Shown here: piece by piece, positions 59,336-64,000 of the stretch | Layout of the letters: every line of letters starts with the position of its first letter | Position numbering within the stretch: the first letter of the stretch is position 1 | NCBI GenBank assembly: GCA_004369085.1 | Contig: ML210218.1 | Location: 62,001 to 126,000, forward strand | Direction of reading: 5' to 3' | Origin: Coprinopsis marcescibilis | Lineage: Eukaryota; Basidiomycota; Agaricomycetes; Agaricales; Psathyrellaceae | Length of the DNA: 64,000 nt | Position numbers and translations under genes: made by a program | The notes under the pieces: generated by a model | The model's database searches: none | Told to the model about the DNA's origin: nothing | The model's input: the letters and a program-made list of their open reading frames with translations, nothing else

Positions 59336-61868
59336 TCAGGTTTGTTCAATATGCAACGATGTTGGGCGTGACTTGACATGACTGGAGCGGCGCAGTCGCT
59401 TGGGAGCAGATTCACCTGACTCTTCATCATCACGAGTTGAGTCCTCATCCTCTGGGTCTCGTTTCCTAGTAAGTGATGCCTTCGATGGCTTCTGGCGCAA
59501 ACGGGGAACAGACGGCTTCCTAGTCACGGCGAGAGGCTGCGAAGATGATTTGACAAGAACATCAGGCCCAGCTTCCTCTGAAGCCTTCTCCCTTTCCTTT
59601 TCCTGCTGTGAAAGAGGGCCGGAGAAGATCTGGAGGACAGTTTTATAGTGGCCCTCCCATCCATTTCTAAGATCTTCGACATTTATGCTTGAACAGCCGT
59701 CCATTACATCTAATTTTTCGTTGTAGATCCGACTGATGAAACCGTGAAAATTGATTAGGATGCCGATGAAAAGCTTGCTCCAAGGTTTCGAAATAGCTTT
59801 GAGAGATCCTGCTGGTATACGACGAGCGCTGATAAATCCTCTCTTCGCTCTGAGAGAGCCTCCTGCTTCATCGTCGTTCCAAGCCCGGATCTCGCTGTCA
59901 ACATCCTCGTGAGTCTCTCCATTTTCGGTGTACCTCAGTCCGAGGTAGGTCATCAGATAGAAGAAAGACTCTATGTCGTCAAGGTAGTCCTGTGTGAGCA
60001 TACCCGGGTTGCCCTCGGAATCATAACTTCTAAGCGCCATGGTGGACTGGAATAGCCTTGTACCCTGTACAGCTAAAGGTTAGTGGCGAGTTGACAATCC
60101 AATGTTTTCAAGACTTACAGTCCTGAAATCAGCTGGCGGCTGATCCCTGTCTGTCGCCAACTTCACAGCCATGTCCAAGTCAATCAATACACCGCGCCAG
60201 CCAGGCGGCGCGTCGGGCTTTCCAAGCAGAACATTGTGAACGCTTATATCGCGGTGCAGAACTTTAACCGAGTGGAGGTTTCGGTGGCCTTAAAATGGAA
60301 TCAGTTCACACAGTGGTTAAAGAGTATTGGATGAAGGGCTTGCCATCGATAGCGTCATGCAGCGCCCAAAGCACCTGTTCGACATTGCTGAAGTTATCGA
60401 TCGAAGGGCCGTATTGTTCCATCACAGTGCGGGTCTTGCAGCGCAGCAGTAATTCTTTGTTGCTGGCGGTCGAATCCAATCCACGAAGTGCTCGAGTATT
60501 ACGGAGATCCTCCTCTTCTATATAGGAGATCATCTGACCCACTCCAGACAACTGCTTAGCCATTTCGAGAAATTTGTGCTCTGGAGTTCGCGCTGAGGAC
60601 TGCCACGAGTCCTTGACAAGGAGTTCGTTGCCATCTTTGTCAACGATCCTCCATGTCACGGTCACCCGTCCTGTAAGGCTGCGACGTTGGAAGCTGGGCT
60701 TCTCTCCAACAATGGTATAGTTGACGAGCTTCTTGTCTTTACCGGGAGCCACAAGGGTGCCGGTAACCTTTTCCTTATCTTTCGATGCCTTCCAGGTGAT
60801 GGTGGGATCAAAGCCAAGTCCTTCAGGCGTCGATATAGTGAGCCCCAGCACCAATCTTACAAACAAGGCAGCCTCAGCGTGAATGTCGAAAGGCTCGGAA
60901 TATAGGAGGCCACTCTTGTCGAAATGGAAAAGTCGTGCACGGGATTCGGTAAGAATCATAGTGCGCGCGAAGTCGCGGTTCCCTTGATGAGCGTACATTT
61001 GCCTCTACCAACAAGATCAGTCACAGTCGAATTGTTCAAAGTCTGTATAGAGTAAATACCTGACGTAAACGCCGAGCTGTTGGATATGTTCCGCAATGCT
61101 GCCCATCTTCGAGTCAAGTTTGATGTCACAGCACATGAGGGCTGCGCCGTAGCATGGCGTGTTCTTTGTACAAGCCAATGGGGACCCGGTTCCGGTAATG
61201 ACAACATCTGGCGACGAGTAGTTTGTTGTTTCTTCATCTTCGATGTGAGGGAGGCTCGTACTGGCGGTGAGCCACGCTTTGATATCTTTAATCGACGAAG
61301 ACTTCTTGTATTTTCCACTGAAGTTTGCTAGTATATCTTCGATGATCTTGAACATCGGCTTATAGATCTCTGACTCCAGGGTAATCAGAACATCCAGTTC
61401 AGTCCATTTCCCATCTTTGTACAGTGGGGTGTTCTTGAGGTACTTCTTGATAAGGGCTGTTGAGGCCACCGACCCGTAGAGCGATTCCACCCAGCCTTCT
61501 TCAGCCAACATCTTCTGGTTAATAAGCTCGGATTTGACAAAGCTTTGCTGTTCCTTGACAGTGTGCGTGCCACAGGCCGCGGATAGAGAGCTACAGGGGA
61601 TGAAGGGAGTTTCCAAGGACTTGAGGTTATTGTTTTTCACTCTTGGCGGCGTCGTGATTGATTCGAGCGATTCGTTCGGGGTAGCGGGGGTCGTAGGGTC
61701 TTGACTATGTGATGGTTCTTGCTCTTCGGCTGTGTCGAGATTCGAATCCCTGCTTTGCAGATTGGCAATGTTGCGGAAAGCTCGGCGAATGGGAGGTTCG
61801 TCGCGGGTGGTAGCGCCTCCAGAACCTGATCGAAGGCGTCTAGTATTCACTCGAGATTCAGCGTCCAT
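59336..61868 (-). CDS. FunK1-family protein kinase
   Basis: FunK1 is a fungal-specific, expanded family of protein-kinase-like enzymes; substrates are unknown. I start at 61868 (MDAESRVNTRRLRSGSGGAT); an in-frame Met also exists at 61910. The N-terminal region carries PDVVITGTGSPLACTKNTPC. The exon after the first intron gives RQMYAHQGNRDFARTMILTE and RARLFHFDKSGLLYSEPFDI, which are typical FunK1 landmarks. The nucleotide-binding region follows with VTVTWRIVDKDGNELLVKDS. The catalytic loop is HRDISVHNVLL (the HRD-x-S-x-x-N form) and the metal-binding segment is LIDLDMAVKL in place of DFG. A C-lobe exon has GTRLFQSTMALRS and LDDIESFFYLMTYLGL. The C-terminus is disordered and ends PKRLRRSSHVKSRPTS before the stop at 59336. 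Key catalytic residues are present, so it is likely active. Two relics of its tail lie elsewhere in the window. Confidence 0.9.
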
Positions 61869-62511
61869 GATGTGGGACAAAACGGATGATGATGACTTAC
61901 ATATGCTCAAGAACGTTCAGTATTTATACCCAGAGGGCTCGAGAGCTCGGAGAGAAATCGGTGCTTGGCAAAAACGACGACAATGATAGTGGTTGAAGGT
62001 ACTGTACTATTTCGATCATTTCGACAGTCACAGGTCACAACCAATTTTGGCTGACCCCGGATTTAATTTTTTCTCGATTTATGGTGAATTTGGAGATTTG
62101 TCGGAAAAACTAAAATAGTCACGTGCTGTCGAAATGATCGAAATAGTACAGTAAAGAGGCATCGCTTTCTATCATCACGCGTCGCAATTTTGATGGTGCA
62201 GGTGATCGCGTCAGTCACATGACCGGGGTCGGAAGCAATGACCTTGTCCGACGGCGGAGGCCCCATTTTTTTTCCGAAGGGCTGGCCATAATGTCGAAAG
62301 ATATTGGAGTGGCTCAGCGGAAAGCCGCAACAAGCTTTAAGTTTCTCGATCGTGAATGCAAATGACAGTTTCCAGTAAGGTGTATGTACAAGTACAAAGA
62401 GTGTTCTACAGCGACCACAGAGTGTGATCCAAGATCAGGTTCCCGCGAGTGTTAGCGAATAATACTTAGGGAGAGAAAATACAAGAATAAAATTACAATG
62501 AATAAAGTCCA
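61869..62511. other. intergenic containing a MITE-like element
   Basis: FunK1 upstream region, then the inverted-repeat element listed separately, then the 3' flank of the DUF6533 gene. No coding sequence recognised. Confidence 0.5.
62000..62153. mobile_element. MITE-like element with perfect terminal inverted repeats
   Basis: Positions 62002-62027 and 62126-62151 are exact 26-bp inverted repeats (outer end CTGTACTATTTCGATC). Both are flanked by TA (62000-62001 and 62152-62153), as expected for a TA target-site duplication of Tc1/mariner-type transposons. The internal 98 bp has no coding capacity, so it is a non-autonomous element mobilised, if at all, in trans. It lies about 130 bp upstream of the FunK1 start. 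Confidence 0.78.
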
Positions 62512-64000
62512 TCAATAAGCATACGCGTTATAGCTGAGTTGTGACTTGGCAATCGAGTCCCTCTCTCTCCGAACGACATCCACAACATTCCAAGAGGATC
62601 TTGCAGTGTGTTGCGATGCAGTTGGCGACGTCGGGGATAGCATAACACTTGTGTCGGGTATGAATTTGAAGGATTGTTGGCGGGACAGTTCTGCTGTAGG
62701 TTGCCTCTGGGCATCAGTGATTTCCCTCAGATGGAGAACCATCCGTGTGGAGAGCGTTGAGTGCAGGACTCGTTGTGGCCTAAAAGGATCCTGTTAGTTA
62801 CTGCGTTTGTGATGAGCGGAAAGAGAAATGACATACGCTGCGAACAGGTATTTATATTCAGGCTGGAGAAGGGTCAGATCAGACCGAACATTTAGACTTG
62901 GGAGCGCAACTCACTGGGCCGACGGCCGCAACGATGAGATTTACTGCGGACATCACTAAGGAGAGTCAGTCCCGGAGAAACGTAAGTGGATTAAAAAGTG
63001 TACTCACTCGACAAAAGAATAAAGTACCCCGCACCGTCCCTGTAAAAGACCCCAACCAACGGGCCTTTGGAGTTACGATACTTTCGTATCCCAATCCATA
63101 CACTAATCAACATCACAGCTGTTTAAAGGGGGAAAGAATCGAGATGATCTTCATCAGCTAACGGCCTTCCCATGCCATGAGATAAGATCAATTAATTGCA
63201 TACCTGCTTGGTTGAACAAAATGATGCCGAAGACAGCAATTAGGGGTAAGAAATTGGAGTCCACTATCATGCAATTGATGTATTTGGGGACAGGGGACTG
63301 TCCAACTGTTGAGTTGTTAGCATAAAGGGCTATACAAAGCCGCACGAATCCACACACATTTCAGAGAAACGATAAACATGATGAAGGCGGTGAGCAATCC
63401 TGATTCGGCAATCTGTCGGTCGTCTCAAGTCAGGGGCGATGGTTTTGGCAGGGATAAGGAGCGCTTACCACGTAGTGCACAGCCAGGTAGATGTTCATGC
63501 GCCTCTTACGACCAAGGAGAGCTGCTACCCGCAGAAATAAAATGGCTGTACGACGACGGTCAGTAAGATCTCCCTCATACAGGACGTTGGGATGGGAACC
63601 TTCTGCAATCATAGATCCAAACACAATCGACGCTGAAGATGTTGTGAGAAAGATGTACCATCTTCGTGGTGCGAGTAGACTTACCAGAGAGGACTATCAA
63701 AAGTTGATAACATAGTTCGGGGGAGATTCCCATGGCTTCGTTGTCTGGTAACAGATGGGATGAGCTCTCAGGCCCCTAAAGCACGATGAAGAGCACTCAC
63801 AGTATACAGTAAGCGGGACGTCGAAGAACGGCGAGTATCTTGAGACCAGGTATAAGACTTTGACCAAGGTCCAATCTGACCCCCAGATCAATTTAGTCTG
63901 GATTCGGAAGAGGAGAGTCAGATACTCTGCCGCATTATACAGGCTGGAATAGAGAATCACCTCCAAGTCTACCGTTTGTAGGTAGTCCGCAATCTTAAAT
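62512..64000 (-). CDS. DUF6533-type multi-pass membrane protein, partial at window edge
   Basis: Paralogue of the gene at 7.7-9.4 kb; the 5' end lies beyond the window. From the edge inward: KIADYLQTVDLE, then LVKVLYLVSRYSPFFDVPLT (DUF6533 core), TAILFLRVAALLGRKRRMNI with YLAVHYVV, and a helix around NFLPLIAVFGIILFNQA. These are followed by WIGIRKYRNSKGPLVGVFYR and DGAGYFILLS, then MSAVNLIVAAVGP. The terminal helix RMVLHLREITDAQRQPTAEL continues into a polar tail that stops at 62512. Each landmark has a counterpart in the left-end gene (LVFFDVPLAIF, FLRVASIAGW, MNIYLSLHYIV, FRDGVGYFLFLS, STRMILHLRE), so the two are close relatives. Introns are short and numerous. No damage seen in the visible part. 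Confidence 0.83.

Noticed and set aside
62295..62370. tRNA-like A box (TGGCTCAGCGG)
   Set aside because: There is no matching B box, T-loop or acceptor stem at the right distance.

Overview
The window is nuclear DNA of a filamentous basidiomycete, most likely an Agaricomycete (mushroom-forming fungus). The genes are broken by many short introns of roughly 50-65 nt. The gene content includes families typical of that class: a FunK1 protein kinase, DUF6533-type membrane proteins, a NACHT-ankyrin receptor, and single-pass proteins with paired beta-sandwich ectodomains. No species can be named from the sequence alone.

Two kinds of material are interleaved. Conserved single-copy genes form a backbone: an Asi-type RING ubiquitin ligase (9.7-12.4 kb), adenylosuccinate synthetase (ADE12) divergent from COX16 (13.1-15.4 kb), a SAPS-domain phosphatase regulator (16.1-19.7 kb), the AP-2 mu subunit (20.0-21.8 kb), a small Rossmann-fold protein (22.3-23.3 kb), kinetochore protein CENP-C/Mif2 divergent from mitochondrial tRNA 2-thiouridylase SLM3 (32.8-36.7 kb), a choline-transporter-like protein (40.0-43.5 kb) and acetolactate synthase ILV2 (55.2-57.5 kb).

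Accessory material is wrapped around this backbone. The most striking part is one family of apparently seven-pass membrane proteins, present as eight intact-looking copies and one relic: copy 1 at 1.0-2.2 kb, copies 2-5 at 23.5-31.8 kb, copy 6 at 37.0-38.3 kb (all minus strand), then copies 7-8 and the relic at 44.9-49.4 kb (plus strand). All intact copies share intron positions and a short cytoplasmic-tail signature of the form AISPQMIIFRVTTGRSW, followed 11-18 residues later by a second motif resembling PLVFAR. I know of no characterised function for it; it looks like a lineage-expanded receptor-like or transporter-like array.

Other accessory elements are a NACHT-ankyrin receptor (3.0-5.9 kb), two DUF6533 genes at opposite ends of the window (7.7-9.4 kb, and 62.5 kb to the edge), two tandem ectodomain-TM proteins (49.6-54.0 kb), one full FunK1 kinase (59.3-61.9 kb) with two decayed FunK1 tails (46.4 and 58.2-58.8 kb), and a 154-bp MITE-like element with 26-bp perfect terminal inverted repeats and TA flanks (62.0 kb). 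Three introns appear to use GC-AG rather than GT-AG borders. I saw no rRNA, no convincing tRNA, no CRISPR array and no intact transposase. Exon borders were worked out by eye from splice consensus and family conservation, so spans are well supported but some first exons are provisional.
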